Shown here: one piece after another, positions 1-8,382 of the stretch
How the letters are laid out: every line of letters starts with the position of its first letter
Position numbering within the stretch: the first letter of the stretch is position 1
Assembly: GCF_016862995.1 (NCBI RefSeq)
Contig: NZ_BOOA01000062.1
Span: forward strand, 1-48,683
Source of the DNA: Acrocarpospora phusangensis
GTDB taxonomy: Bacteria > Actinomycetota > Actinomycetes > Streptosporangiales > Streptosporangiaceae
Length of the DNA stretch: 48,683 nucleotides
Direction of reading: 5' to 3'
Made by a program: the position numbers and the translations under genes
Notes under the pieces: model-generated
Seen by the model: only the letters and a program-made list of their open reading frames with translations
Told to the model about the DNA's origin: nothing
Database searches by the model: none

Positions 1-1166
1 TCGAGAACGACAACCGAGGGCACGACGTGCACGCCTACAACCTGCTCGGAGCCGGGACCGGCATCGCGGGCAGCAGGACCCGGGTGTGGCGCACCAGCGT
101 GGAGGACGCCAACCGGCCCTACCCGGGCAGCCACGCCCTCAACGGGGTCGAGATCGTGCCCGCCGCCGTGCTGGTCAACACGTTCCTGCACGCGGCCGAG
201 GACGAGGACGTCACGCTCACCGACGTGGAGATGATGCATCCGCTGATGACCGCGGAACGCAGGCAGATCCAGGTCGTGCACGAACCTCCCGCGCTGCGGC
301 TCGCGGCCCGTACCCCGGCGGGCCCCGATGAGCCGGAACCCGCCTGGCTGGTACACGTCACGGCGAACGTGGCCGCTCCGGGCCAGGTGAAACCCGACGT
401 GCTGCCGGACGCCGACGCGCTCACCCCGATCGATCCCGGTTTCGTGCACAAGCGGCTGGCCACCGTGGGCGTACCCTCGACGGGCTTCGACTGGGCGATC
501 GAGACGCTGCTGAGCGGAGACGGCGTGCTGCGGGCCACGGTCCGTACCCAGGAAGCGGGAAGCTGGGCGCCGGCGCTGGACGCGGTGATGTCCGTGGCTC
601 CCTGCGCGTTCCCCGGCGACCCGGTGCTGCGCATGGTCGTGCACATCGACGAGATGGTGCTGACCGGGATGCCGCCGTCGACGGTGATCATCGACGCGGC
701 CGTGGACTCGGCTGCCGACGACACCGTCCGGGCCCTGCTGGCCGATGTCGACGGCCGGGTGGTGGGACATCTCACGGGACTGCGCTATCCGGTGATCGAC
801 GCGCCCCTCCAGGCCGAAGAGGATCTCGGGGGCCCGGCGGAGTCGTTCGCCGGCCTGGCGCCCGAGGACCTGCGCGAGCGCGTCCTGCCCCAGATCGGTG
901 CGGAGATCGCGACGGTGATGAGGCTGGCCCCCGAGGACCTGTCGATCCGGCGTCCGCTCGTCGAGCAGGGACTGGACTCGGTGATGACCGTGATGGTCCG
1001 GCGGCGCCTGGAGAAGCGCTTCGGCTGCCGTCTCCCCGCGACCCTGCTGTGGCAGCAGCCCACCATCTCCGCGATCGCGGACCGCCTCGTGGAACTTCTC
1101 CTGACGGCGGAACCGGACGCGGCGGCCGAGGCCGTTCCCGAGAGCATGCCCGCGATCGGGGGCTGA
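1..1166 (+). CDS. Iterative type I polyketide synthase, C-terminal part (DH-like domain + ACP), 5' end outside window
   Basis: The reading frame is open from base 3, so the GTG at 27 is internal and the gene is cut by the window edge. The visible part starts in a hot-dog dehydratase-like domain with the HxxxGxxxxP motif (His codon 132-134, PGSHALNGVEIVP) and a second conserved Asp (codon 579-581). It goes straight into an acyl carrier protein whose GLDS serine (codon 978-980) would carry phosphopantetheine. No ketoreductase lies between them. A WxT...RPYPGxH...GVEI.PAAVL stretch and a VGVPSTGFDW stretch resemble bacterial orsellinate/6-methylsalicylate-type iterative synthases. The KS-AT-DH-ACP order without KR would favour an orsellinate-like non-reducing enzyme; this is inference because KS and AT are not visible. 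No thioesterase follows the ACP. Confidence 0.85.
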   Translation, partial: ENDNRGHDVHAYNLLGAGTGIAGSRTRVWRTSVEDANRPYPGSHALNGVEIVPAAVLVNTFLHAAEDEDVTLTDVEMMHPLMTAERRQIQVVHEPPALRLAARTPAGPDEPEPAWLVHVTANVAAPGQVKPDVLPDADALTPIDPGFVHKRLATVGVPSTGFDWAIETLLSGDGVLRATVRTQEAGSWAPALDAVMSVAPCAFPGDPVLRMVVHIDEMVLTGMPPSTVIIDAAVDSAADDTVRALLADVDGRVVGHLTGLRYPVIDAPLQAEEDLGGPAESFAGLAPEDLRERVLPQIGAEIATVMRLAPEDLSIRRPLVEQGLDSVMTVMVRRRLEKRFGCRLPATLLWQQPTISAIADRLVELLLTAEPDAAAEAVPESMPAIGG

Positions 1167-1275
1167 GCCCCGCTGACCGGGTGGCCCGAGGGGGTGATCC
1201 CCTCGGGCTGTCCGGCTGCTCGCTGGGGGACCAGAAGGCCAGCTCAGTCACCTGTTGAGCGCTTGAGCATTCGCT

Positions 1276-1307
1276 AACGCCGGTGTCTTCGCAGACACCG
1301 CCGTTTT
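1276..1307 (+). terminator. Rho-independent terminator after the PKS gene
   Basis: Arms 1276-1287 and 1294-1305 pair over 11 bp with one C-C mismatch around a TTCGCA loop, and a TTTT run follows at 1304-1307. It lies about 110 bp after the PKS stop codon. Confidence 0.65.
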
Positions 1308-1328
1308 GCTGTGCGCCGGCCCGGCGCG

Positions 1329-1565
1329 TGTTCCACGGCTGCTACATGGGGGAGGGCGCCATCACCGGCGACGTGGTCAGTCCTGGTGGCGTCCGCTTAC
1401 GGCTACCGCATCGACCCCGTGCCCGGCGGAACCCGGGTGATCGACCATTACCGTCTCTCAGCGCCCTTCGGGCTGTTGCGGTTCGCGATGGGCCAGGCGA
1501 AGAAGGTGCAGGTGGCGCGGGGTCGGGAGCTGGCACGCCGATTCAGGGAGCGTTCCCAGCCCTGA
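1329..1565 (+). pseudogene. Frameshifted relic of an SRPBCC (polyketide cyclase-like) protein
   Basis: The frame ending at the stop 1563-1565 carries GYRIDPVPGGTRVIDHY followed by a basic amphipathic helix. This matches the last strands and C-terminal helix of SRPBCC proteins (the GGTRV turn, then a helix over the cavity). The upstream part (RVFHGCYMGEG) lies in a different frame, switching near 1380, and no proper start or N-terminal half is present. I read it as a decayed gene end. The call rests on a short stretch and is tentative. Confidence 0.4.
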
Positions 1566-1731
1566 TAATGGCGCGCGCTCCACGCGCCGGAACGGAGCCT
1601 TGGCTTCGTCTTCGGCTTTATAGGAGTGGGCGTTTCCCTCGTGGGTGTTGCACTCATTCGGCGCGCGGAATTTGTCGGTCGGTGTGGCTAGCCTCTGCTC
1701 GTCCTTGTCGTCATCGACAGATGGGAAGACT

Positions 1732-2757
1732 GTGGGATTACCCAGTAGGGCTGGGCGTCGAATCGGCGGGCTGGCGGCCGTTGCGGTCCTGGTGTCCGGT
1801 GCATTCGTTCCCCCCGCGCAAGCCGCACCCCACCGATTCGTTTCCGGTACGGCTTCCGCCCCACTCGCATCGGCCGGCAATCCGGTGCAGAAACTCACCC
1901 TCTCATTCGAGCGGACCACTGCGACGAAATGCCCGGTGACCTTCAAGGTTTACGGGACCTTCGAAGGACTCCCGCCGGGCCTGCAACTAATCCAATACCG
2001 CATCGTCGGCACCGAGCAATGGAAGAACCTCAAATCCCCCTTCAAGCACAACGGCAGCTTCACCGCCCTGCTCGCGACGCTCGACTGGGAATGGGACTGG
2101 GAGACACTGACACCAGGTCAGACGTCGGTCCAGATCGAGCTCAGGCAGCCCGACGGTCTCAGGTCCAATACGCTCTACTACTTCGAGTGCGGCATCGCCG
2201 ACGCGGCCGACACCTTCGGCGAGACCTCCGAGCCCATCGTCCGGACGCCCAGCGGCGGCCCACTGGCCGAACTGGTCGCCGACGCCAACCTCGACGCGGT
2301 CCAGGCCCGGTCGGGCGCGGACGCCGCCCTGGTCAGCAGGTACGGGTTCCACCTGGACCTCGACGCGGGCCCGGTCACCTACGAGGAGGTGTTCGCGACG
2401 CTTCCGGCCGGGTTCGCCGTGGACGTGTGGACGATCACCGGCGCCGCGCTGAAGTCCGTCCTCGCGTATCCGCACGCGCAGGGCTGGGTGCTCACGCCGT
2501 CGTCCTCGCTCCGCTACACATTGGAGGGCGGCGCTGTCACCGAGCTGACGTTGAACGGCGTTCCGGTGGCCGACGACCAGGTCCTCAGAATCGCGGCCAA
2601 CTACATCCTGGTGGGCGGCTACGAAGGTTTCCCCCGATGGCCCGGAGCCACCGGCGTCTATCGCGGTGGCCCGGACGACAGAGGGGCCCTGGCCACCTAT
2701 CTGGTGAAGAACTCGCCGGTCAGCGCACCGGCCGGCGACCGGGTCACGGTCCGATGA
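1732..2757 (+). CDS. Secreted protein with a stand-alone 5'-nucleotidase C-terminal-like domain
   Basis: I start at the GTG at 1732, behind a short-spaced GGGAAG, because it opens a classic Sec signal peptide: Arg-rich n-region, Ala/Val core, cut near PAQA-AP. The longer frame from 1645 adds 29 non-signal-like residues. The mature 341-residue product has a beta-rich N-terminal region (about 35-165, two Cys) of unknown family, then about residues 172-335 resembling the 5'-nucleotidase C-terminal domain: a GADAALVSRYGF-type segment, GPVTYEEVFATLP, ITGAALKSVL and late AANYILVGGYEGF. The catalytic metallophosphatase domain that normally precedes it, with its metal-ligand motifs, is absent. Hydrolase activity is therefore doubtful; a binding or structural role on the cell surface is possible. 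A strong terminator follows. Confidence 0.7.
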   Translation: MGLPSRAGRRIGGLAAVAVLVSGAFVPPAQAAPHRFVSGTASAPLASAGNPVQKLTLSFERTTATKCPVTFKVYGTFEGLPPGLQLIQYRIVGTEQWKNLKSPFKHNGSFTALLATLDWEWDWETLTPGQTSVQIELRQPDGLRSNTLYYFECGIADAADTFGETSEPIVRTPSGGPLAELVADANLDAVQARSGADAALVSRYGFHLDLDAGPVTYEEVFATLPAGFAVDVWTITGAALKSVLAYPHAQGWVLTPSSSLRYTLEGGAVTELTLNGVPVADDQVLRIAANYILVGGYEGFPRWPGATGVYRGGPDDRGALATYLVKNSPVSAPAGDRVTVR

Positions 2758-2772
2758 GCCTCACGTGACTAG

Positions 2773-2810
2773 CTGATCGCCGGGCGGAATCCGTTCCGCC
2801 CGGCGATCAG
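2773..2810 (+). terminator. Strong terminator: perfect 17-bp stem
   Basis: Arms 2773-2789 and 2794-2810 pair perfectly over 17 bp around a TCCG loop, 15 bp after the upstream stop. There is no T-run, as is common in high-GC actinobacteria. Confidence 0.75.
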
Positions 2811-3414
2811 TGAATCTGAGCCGGTTGGACGATCGGGCGCAGCCCAGGACGAACGTTCCGGCGGTGCGCGCGATCTTTCCCGCGAATGATCGCTGTTCAA
2901 CCCTCCTGGCGATCCTGAGAGCCACCGGAGGGCATCTTGATCTTCGTATTGATATTTACATTTGCTTTTGCTCCCGCGCTCAAGGGGGCGATTCGGGGGC
3001 ACCTGGTGCCAATGCGACTGTCCGTGATTGGAGCGCGTCGTGGTCGCTGCACCACGGAAGAGGGTGCGGCATGCCAGTAAGGCGTGCAACGGGGGTTGGG
3101 TGCTACCTGCTAGCCCCAGGTAGATCGGCAGATGTGGCGCTGGCGCTAGCAGGGCAGGGCGTTTGGCCCATCACGTCGCAAGCCGTGCGAGTCGCTACGA
3201 TCCGTAGGCGACAGCTTGGAATCCGCTTGTGAGCGCACGATAGCCAGCGATGCCCGACCCTCGCGGGAATGTCCCCAAAACTTGACAACGTCCGAAGTCG
3301 CGACACATTGAGGGCAATGGACGTTACGACGCTCTTAGCAGTGATTGGCACGCAGTAACCGGAAATATCGGCAGATAGAGCGGCGAATTCGTCAACCATT
3401 CAACGTACGTTTCC
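2811..3414. other. About 600 bp without a convincing gene
   Basis: Open frames here lack a ribosome site, actinobacterial codon bias and recognisable domains. A locally AT-rich patch (about 2938-2970), a small inverted repeat CTACCT/AGGTAG (3103-3108, 3118-3123) and a TTGACA hexamer (3282-3287) without a good -10 partner are visible. The stretch could be promoter DNA for the secreted gene at 3428 plus decayed sequence. Confidence 0.4.
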
Positions 3415-3427
3415 GAAAGGATTCTCG

Positions 3428-3739
3428 ATGTTTCGAATCGCCCGCAGAGTCTCCGTACTTGTCGTCGCCGGCGCGGCCGCGAGCCTGTTCGCCGCCCCGG
3501 CACAGGCTTCGATCGGGACGTGCACGGTCACCCCGATCGGCTCGGTGACCGTCTCGGCCTACTGCACCGGGCACGCCCCGTCATCCTTCCGAGCCAAGAT
3601 CTATTGCTTCACCTCCGACGGCTACCGGACCGAGTGGCGCTACGGCCCCTGGCGCACTGCCGGCGCCGGGTCGTCCTCAGTGGTCGGCTGCCAGAACGGC
3701 TGGACCCGCATCGGCCAGGGCTACGACGCCATCCCCTGA
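3428..3739 (+). CDS. Small secreted four-cysteine protein, unknown function
   Basis: This 103-residue protein starts at an ATG preceded by GAAAGGA (3415-3421) at 6-nt spacing. It has a clear signal peptide (basic start, VLVVAGAAASLFAAP core, cut near AQA-S). The mature part of about 75 residues has four Cys in a beta-rich, Tyr/Trp/Arg-containing chain, so two disulfides are likely. I do not recognise the family. Small secreted proteins of this style are common in actinomycetes. It is a single gene between two terminators. Confidence 0.7.
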   Translation: MFRIARRVSVLVVAGAAASLFAAPAQASIGTCTVTPIGSVTVSAYCTGHAPSSFRAKIYCFTSDGYRTEWRYGPWRTAGAGSSSVVGCQNGWTRIGQGYDAIP

Positions 3740-3772
3740 CCAAGTGACCGGCAGCCGCCGATTCCATCCCGT

Positions 3773-3804
3773 CCACCCGCTGGCCCGGTTCGGCCGGCGG
3801 GTGG
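3773..3804. terminator. Bidirectional terminator between convergent genes
   Basis: A 13-bp stem (3773-3785 with 3792-3804, one G-U pair) around a CGGTTC loop lies between the converging stops at 3739 and 3864. Confidence 0.65.
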
Positions 3805-3863
3805 CCGCGCATAGACCGGCGAGCGTGGTGGCGTCAGGCCGTACAGCCGTACAGGGACCGTGA

Positions 3864-4505
3864 CTAGGAGCGGTCGCGTTGCGCGGCCCATTGGGCGAGT
3901 GTGCCGTTCATGGCGCTCTCCGCGAACGAGACCCTTTCCTGCATGAAGCGCTTGCAACCGCCGGCGTCCGAATCGTTCACGGTGAAGGTCTCCCACAAGC
4001 CACCGGGACCCAGGAACCGGGCGGCATGATCGGTCCCCAGCTGGTCGTCGACAAGCATGAGAGCGCCAAGAGCGTCATCTTGGTCGTAACGGCGTTCCAC
4101 TTGCGGCAGATAGCGGTCAAGGTACGCCGACAAGATTGCCGCGTCCTCGGCCTCCCCGAATCGGGCGAGCGCCAGGCAATAGCCCGCACCCGCGTGGACC
4201 AGCTCGCTCTCCAGAAGCATCGGCGTGAGCCGCTCGCGAAACCGCACGCGGCGATCCAACGCGATGAGCCAGGCGGCTGCGAGCCGCGCTCGCCACTCGC
4301 TGTCGAGCAGTACTCCGAGATCGTGGTCCGAGATCTGACGAGCATCCTCGGCCAGCGCGCGCCCGAACCGGATCGCCTCGTGATCGGGAAGGTAGAGGAC
4401 GCTTCCCGGCAGTTTCCGATATCTGATGTTCCCACCGTGCTCCGCGGTCACGTAGCGCCGCGCCAGCTTGATCATCTCGTCGTCTGGCGGGCGTGGCACA
4501 CGCAT
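3864..4505 (-). CDS. DUF6000-like protein
   Basis: The 213-residue soluble, mostly helical protein has WLIALDRR..FRERL, LVHAGAGYCLALARFG, YLDRYLP, a YDQDDALGAL motif and a C-terminal ...LGPGGLWE segment. This pattern resembles actinobacterial DUF6000 proteins as I remember them; no function is established. The ATG at 4505 has no ribosome site but a CATGAT -10-like box ends exactly 6 nt upstream, suggesting a leaderless message. It is monocistronic. The family name comes from memory only. Confidence 0.6.
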   Translation of the reverse strand: MRVPRPPDDEMIKLARRYVTAEHGGNIRYRKLPGSVLYLPDHEAIRFGRALAEDARQISDHDLGVLLDSEWRARLAAAWLIALDRRVRFRERLTPMLLESELVHAGAGYCLALARFGEAEDAAILSAYLDRYLPQVERRYDQDDALGALMLVDDQLGTDHAARFLGPGGLWETFTVNDSDAGGCKRFMQERVSFAESAMNGTLAQWAAQRDRS

Positions 4506-4511
4506 GCCGCC

Positions 4512-4517
4512 ATCATG
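4512..4517 (-). promoter_or_regulatory. -10 box for a leaderless transcript of the DUF6000-like gene
   Basis: On the minus strand CATGAT is followed by six bases and then the ATG, the spacing expected when transcription begins at the start codon. Confidence 0.4.
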
Positions 4518-4612
4518 CCCGGTGCGCCACTCCTATAGCGCTTGGGATGGACAAGGGTCCCGTTGCACCACCGAGCAACTAGGTGAGTCCCGTCGGCTTT
4601 AGCCCTAGCTTC

Positions 4613-5173
4613 TCAGCTCTGATGAGCACGCCGAATATGGACGTGTCCATCATTAGGGAACGGCGGTCGAGCGGGAATGATCTCTTCCAGGACGTAGCTG
4701 GTCTTTTGTGCTACTCGGCAAGACGCGTAGTTATCCACCTGATGGAGTAGCCGGAGGCATTCTAATCCTTGCGTGGCGAACCTCTCGAAAGTCCAGATCG
4801 TCAGCAACTCGAGAGCCCGGCCCGCGATACCCTGCCCGCGTGCGGCGCGGGCGGTCCAATAACCTACTTCGGCGGAATCTCCACCAACGACGAATCCTTT
4901 CAATACCACATTGGCCACCAGGCGAGGGCGACCATTTTCGGCCCTCGACTCCATCACGGCGAAGCTCAGCCGATCGCCGTCATTCCAGCCTTTCCTCTGA
5001 AGGTCCACCCACCGACGGGCATCCTGCTCATCGTTGACATGGAACCTGGTCCATTGGCGCATGACGGGGTCACGGTAGGCGTCGATCAATTCAGGAATGT
5101 CATCTTCTGTCCAGAGCCGGAGCGACAGAGAGGAACCCTCTTCGTGCGGAGGACTGTGGAGCACGACAGTCAT
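4613..5173 (-). CDS. GNAT-family N-acetyltransferase (RimJ/RimL-like)
   Basis: I chose the ATG at 5173 because AAGGA sits 6 nt before it on the minus strand; the longer frame from 5197 has no such site. The product (186 residues) has the GNAT layout: N-terminal LRLWTEDDIPELIDAY, a central EVGYWTARAARGQGIAGRAL stretch forming the acetyl-CoA pyrophosphate loop (R/Q-x-x-G-x-G/A type), and the C-terminal ...ECLRLLHQVDNYASCRVAQKTSY region typical of RimJ/RimL enzymes (N...S..VA.K.G/S). The substrate is unknown: a ribosomal-protein amino terminus, a small amine or an antibiotic are all possible. Confidence 0.8.
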   Translation of the reverse strand: MTVVLHSPPHEEGSSLSLRLWTEDDIPELIDAYRDPVMRQWTRFHVNDEQDARRWVDLQRKGWNDGDRLSFAVMESRAENGRPRLVANVVLKGFVVGGDSAEVGYWTARAARGQGIAGRALELLTIWTFERFATQGLECLRLLHQVDNYASCRVAQKTSYVLEEIIPARPPFPNDGHVHIRRAHQS

Positions 5174-5399
5174 GCGATGTCCTTGCTGTCTTTGCAATTG
5201 GGATCCCCATCCTGCCCGTCCGATGAGGGCGGGCGAGCATGTCCCACCATCGGCCGCACGTCAGCCCACGGCGCCTCGTAGGACGTTGACCTGCGCGTCT
5301 TCGCGCCATTGAACCGCGTACGACCGGGAATGGAACCACCACCGGACCTGCGCCGAGCCGTGGTGCCGTAGGCGAGGCGGGAACAAGCGGGGGGAAGCG

Positions 5400-6890
5400 A
5401 TGAAGGGGTACGACGTCGAGGGACCGGCACTGGAACTCGGGGCATTGGTGGGGGAGGGCGGCACCGCCGATCCCGCGGAGCGGATCAGGATCGCGCTGGG
5501 CATGCTGAACCGGCACGGACTGGTGGCCGGGGCCACCGGTACGGGGAAGACCAAGACCCTCCAGCTCATGGCGGAGCAACTCGCGGCCCAGGGCGTCCCG
5601 GTCTTCCTCGCCGACATCAAGGGCGACCTGTCGGGGCTGGCCTCTCCGGGAACGTCTTCCGAGCGCGTTACCGGACGTGCCGCCGAGGTGGGGCAGGCGT
5701 GGCATCCCGTGGCCTGTCCTGCGGAGTTCTTCTCCCTGGGCGGCCTCGGGCCAGGTGTGCCGATACGCGCCACCATGACCGCCTTCGGGCCGACCCTGCT
5801 CGCCAAGGTCCTTGGGCTCAACGAGACACAGGAGTCGTCCCTCGGGCTGATCTTCTACTTCGCCGACAAGAACGGACTGCCCCTGCTGGATTTCAAGGAC
5901 CTGATCGCCGTCATCCGCTATCTGACCGACACTCCGGAGGCGCTGCGCGGGATCGGCGGGCTGTCGGCGGCGACGGCGGGAGTCATCCTCCGCGCCCTGA
6001 CGAACTTCGAGGCGCAGGGGGCGGAGGCGTTCTTCGGCGAGCCGGAGTTCGACGTGCGCGACCTGCTCCGGGTGACGCAGGACGGCCGGGGGATGGTCTC
6101 CATCCTTGAGCTGCCCGCCGTGCAGGACCGGCCGCAGCTCTTCTCCACCTTCCTGATGTGGCTGCTCGCCGACCTCTTCGAGACGCTGCCCGAGGTGGGC
6201 GACGTCGACAAGCCGAAGCTGGTGTTCTTCTTCGACGAGGCGCATCTGCTGTTCGACGGCGCGTCCAAGGCGTTCCTGCAGTCGATCACCCAGACTGTAC
6301 GGCTGATCCGGTCGAAGGGTGTGGGCGTGTTCTTCGTCACCCAGACGCCGAAGGACGTGCCGGCCGACGTGCTGGCCCAGCTCGGTGCGCGCGTGCAGCA
6401 CGCCCTGCGCGCCTTCACCCCCCAGGACGCCAAGGCGCTCAAGGCCACCGTGTCGACCTTCCCCGAGTCCTCGTACGACCTGGAGCGGCTGCTCACCGAA
6501 CTCGGCATCGGCGAGGCCGTGGTCACGTTCCTGTCGGAGACGGGCGCGCCGACCCCCGTGGCCTGGACGCGCCTGCGCGCCCCGCAGACGCTCATGGCGC
6601 CGTCGAGCCCGGACGTGATCCAGGGCGTCATCGCCGCCTCCCCGCTCCAGCAGAAGTACGGCACTGCACTCGACCGCCAGTCGGCCTACGAGATCCTTTC
6701 GGCGCGGCTGTCCGCGCAGCAGGAGCCCCCGCGCGAGGCGGAGCCGCCCAGGGAGCAGCCAAGACAGTCCGTGCTGGAGGGCGTGCTGGAGTCCAAGGAG
6801 TTCCGCTCCATGGTGCGGTCGGCCGCGTCCACCCTCGGCCGGGAGATCACCAGATCCATCTTCGGCACCGCCCGCCGCAGGCGCCGCTGA
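5400..6890 (+). CDS. HerA/FtsK-like P-loop ATPase, DUF853 (YjgR) family
   Basis: The 496-residue soluble ATPase starts at an ATG behind GGGGGAAG. The Walker A motif GATGTGKT is at residues 44-51, followed by the KTLQLMAEQLAAQGVPVFLADIKGDLSG stretch typical of DUF853. Walker B (LVFFFDEAH) is at 274-282 with D279 and E280, and a VFFVTQTPKDVPADVLAQLG segment supplies the sensor region. The C-terminal tail is charged and Arg-rich. DUF853 proteins are HerA-like ATPases of uncertain physiological role; this one has no NurA-like nuclease partner beside it. It is apparently monocistronic. Confidence 0.85.
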   Translation: MKGYDVEGPALELGALVGEGGTADPAERIRIALGMLNRHGLVAGATGTGKTKTLQLMAEQLAAQGVPVFLADIKGDLSGLASPGTSSERVTGRAAEVGQAWHPVACPAEFFSLGGLGPGVPIRATMTAFGPTLLAKVLGLNETQESSLGLIFYFADKNGLPLLDFKDLIAVIRYLTDTPEALRGIGGLSAATAGVILRALTNFEAQGAEAFFGEPEFDVRDLLRVTQDGRGMVSILELPAVQDRPQLFSTFLMWLLADLFETLPEVGDVDKPKLVFFFDEAHLLFDGASKAFLQSITQTVRLIRSKGVGVFFVTQTPKDVPADVLAQLGARVQHALRAFTPQDAKALKATVSTFPESSYDLERLLTELGIGEAVVTFLSETGAPTPVAWTRLRAPQTLMAPSSPDVIQGVIAASPLQQKYGTALDRQSAYEILSARLSAQQEPPREAEPPREQPRQSVLEGVLESKEFRSMVRSAASTLGREITRSIFGTARRRRR

Positions 6891-6972
6891 GCAGAGCAGG
6901 CCCGGCGGCCTCTACGCGGAACGCAATCCCGGTGTCGTGCTCCGTTCACCATGTCGGGGCAGTGGGTGGCGC

Positions 6973-8382
6973 ATGACGCGTGTCCCGGTGTTCGTCGTGG
7001 TGTTCGTCATGGCCGTGGCCATGGGGGTGTGGGGACTCGACCGCGGGTCGATGTGGCAGGACGAGGCCACGACTTTCGCCATCGCGAGCCGCTCGCTCGG
7101 GGACCTATTCGCGACCCTGGGAAACGTGGACGCGGTCCACGGGCTCTACTACCTGATCGTGCACTTCGCGCTGAAGCTGCCCGGCGATCCGGAGGTGCTG
7201 ATCCGGTTGCCGTCGGTGCTCGCCACCGGGTTCGCGGCGGTCGCCGTGGCGGCGGCCGCCCGGCGGATGGGCGGCAGCGGTCTGGCAGCCGGGGCAGCCT
7301 ACACACTGCTGCCCGTTGTGTCCCATTACGCCCAGGACGGCCGTTCGCCCGCGCTGGTGTGCGCGGCGGTGGCGCTCGCCGTGTACGCGCTCGTACGGGA
7401 ATCCTGGGTCTGGTACGCCGTCGCGGTGACCGTGGCGGCGTACCTGAACCTGACCGCGCTGCTCGTGCTCGCGGCGTTCGCGGTGCCGGGCGTGCTCATC
7501 GACTGGCGCCGGTGGGCCCTCGCGTCGGGCGCGGCGGTGCTGGCCACCGTGCCGCTGATCCTGGTCGCCTATCCGCAGAGCGGCCAGGTGGCCAGACTCA
7601 CCCCGCCGACCTGGGAGGACGCCGGCAACCTGGTGAGCGGCTTCGCCGGCGTCCCCGCGCTGCTGGCGATTCTGGCGTTGCTGCGCGCTGGGCCGCTGCG
7701 GGTGGTCGCGTTGCCGCTGATGGTGGTTCCCCCGGCGTTTCTGCTGCTGTTGTCGCAGGTCAAGCCCTACTACGAAGAGCGTTATGTCCTGTACGCCGTC
7801 GTCGGGCTCGCCCTGCTGATCGGGTCCGCCGTGGACGGCGTGGCCCGGCTGGCTCACCCGGCCGTGGCCGTACCGGTCGCCGCCGCGGTGCTGGCCGTCG
7901 TCCTGCTCCCGGTCTGGCCGCGGCAGGCGGAGACCCGCCAGATCGCGTCGCGGCGTGACGACCCGGCCGCGGCGGCCCGGCTCATCGGCTCGATGGCGCG
8001 GCCCGGGGACACGGTGCTCTTCCTGCCGTCGGTACGGCGGCTGGTCGCGGAGGCGTACCCGGCGGACTTCCGCCATCTGAACGACGCGGCCCTGGCGGAG
8101 AGTGGCACCGAATCCGGCACGCTCGCGGGCCGGGAACTGCCCAGTCACGAGATCAGGCTCGGCGACCGCGTCTGGACGGTCAGCCGCAGCTATCCGAAAC
8201 CCGAAGACCTGGACGCGCCCGCCGACCAGGCCAAACAGCTCATCCTGCGCTACCACTACCAGAAGGGGCCGGTCTACCGAGTGCTCGGCTACGCGGTCCG
8301 GCTGTACGTTCGGCGAGCCAAGCCCGGGCCTCCCGCGCGTGAGTCGCGGAAAGTCGCAGGACTAGTCGCGGCGACCGAGTAG
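6973..8382 (+). CDS. GT-C fold membrane glycosyltransferase (PMT_2/GT39-like)
   Basis: I place the start at the ATG at 6973 (469 residues), which begins with a membrane helix; the frame from 6937 adds 12 unlikely residues. The protein has about nine to eleven hydrophobic helices and an early SMWQDEATT motif after the first one, the acidic pair expected in the first extracytoplasmic loop of polyprenyl-phosphate-sugar-dependent GT-C enzymes. A soluble extracytoplasmic C-terminal domain (about 340-450) follows. The likely role is sugar transfer to a lipid, wall polymer or protein on the outer face of the membrane. Donor and acceptor cannot be read from the sequence. The 3' end overlaps a minus-strand relic. 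Confidence 0.75.
   Translation: MTRVPVFVVVFVMAVAMGVWGLDRGSMWQDEATTFAIASRSLGDLFATLGNVDAVHGLYYLIVHFALKLPGDPEVLIRLPSVLATGFAAVAVAAAARRMGGSGLAAGAAYTLLPVVSHYAQDGRSPALVCAAVALAVYALVRESWVWYAVAVTVAAYLNLTALLVLAAFAVPGVLIDWRRWALASGAAVLATVPLILVAYPQSGQVARLTPPTWEDAGNLVSGFAGVPALLAILALLRAGPLRVVALPLMVVPPAFLLLLSQVKPYYEERYVLYAVVGLALLIGSAVDGVARLAHPAVAVPVAAAVLAVVLLPVWPRQAETRQIASRRDDPAAAARLIGSMARPGDTVLFLPSVRRLVAEAYPADFRHLNDAALAESGTESGTLAGRELPSHEIRLGDRVWTVSRSYPKPEDLDAPADQAKQLILRYHYQKGPVYRVLGYAVRLYVRRAKPGPPARESRKVAGLVAATE

Noticed and set aside
27-29. GTG as start of the first gene
   Set aside because: The frame is open upstream to the window edge and the protein begins in the middle of a PKS domain, so it is a truncated gene.
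2810-3232. 140-codon plus-strand open frame
   Set aside because: No ribosome site, poor third-position GC pattern and no domain; it also begins inside the terminator region.
3282-3310. Sigma-70 promoter with TTGACA before the small secreted gene
   Set aside because: The -35 is perfect but the hexamer at 17-bp spacing (ACATTG) is a poor -10, so I do not call it.
5100-6401. 433-codon minus-strand frame opposite the DUF853 ATPase
   Set aside because: It is an antisense shadow of a gene with full Walker motifs; low-complexity translation.
5400-6890. DUF853 ATPase as part of the HerA-type defence operon
   Set aside because: It is on the other strand, 5 kb away, with unrelated genes between.
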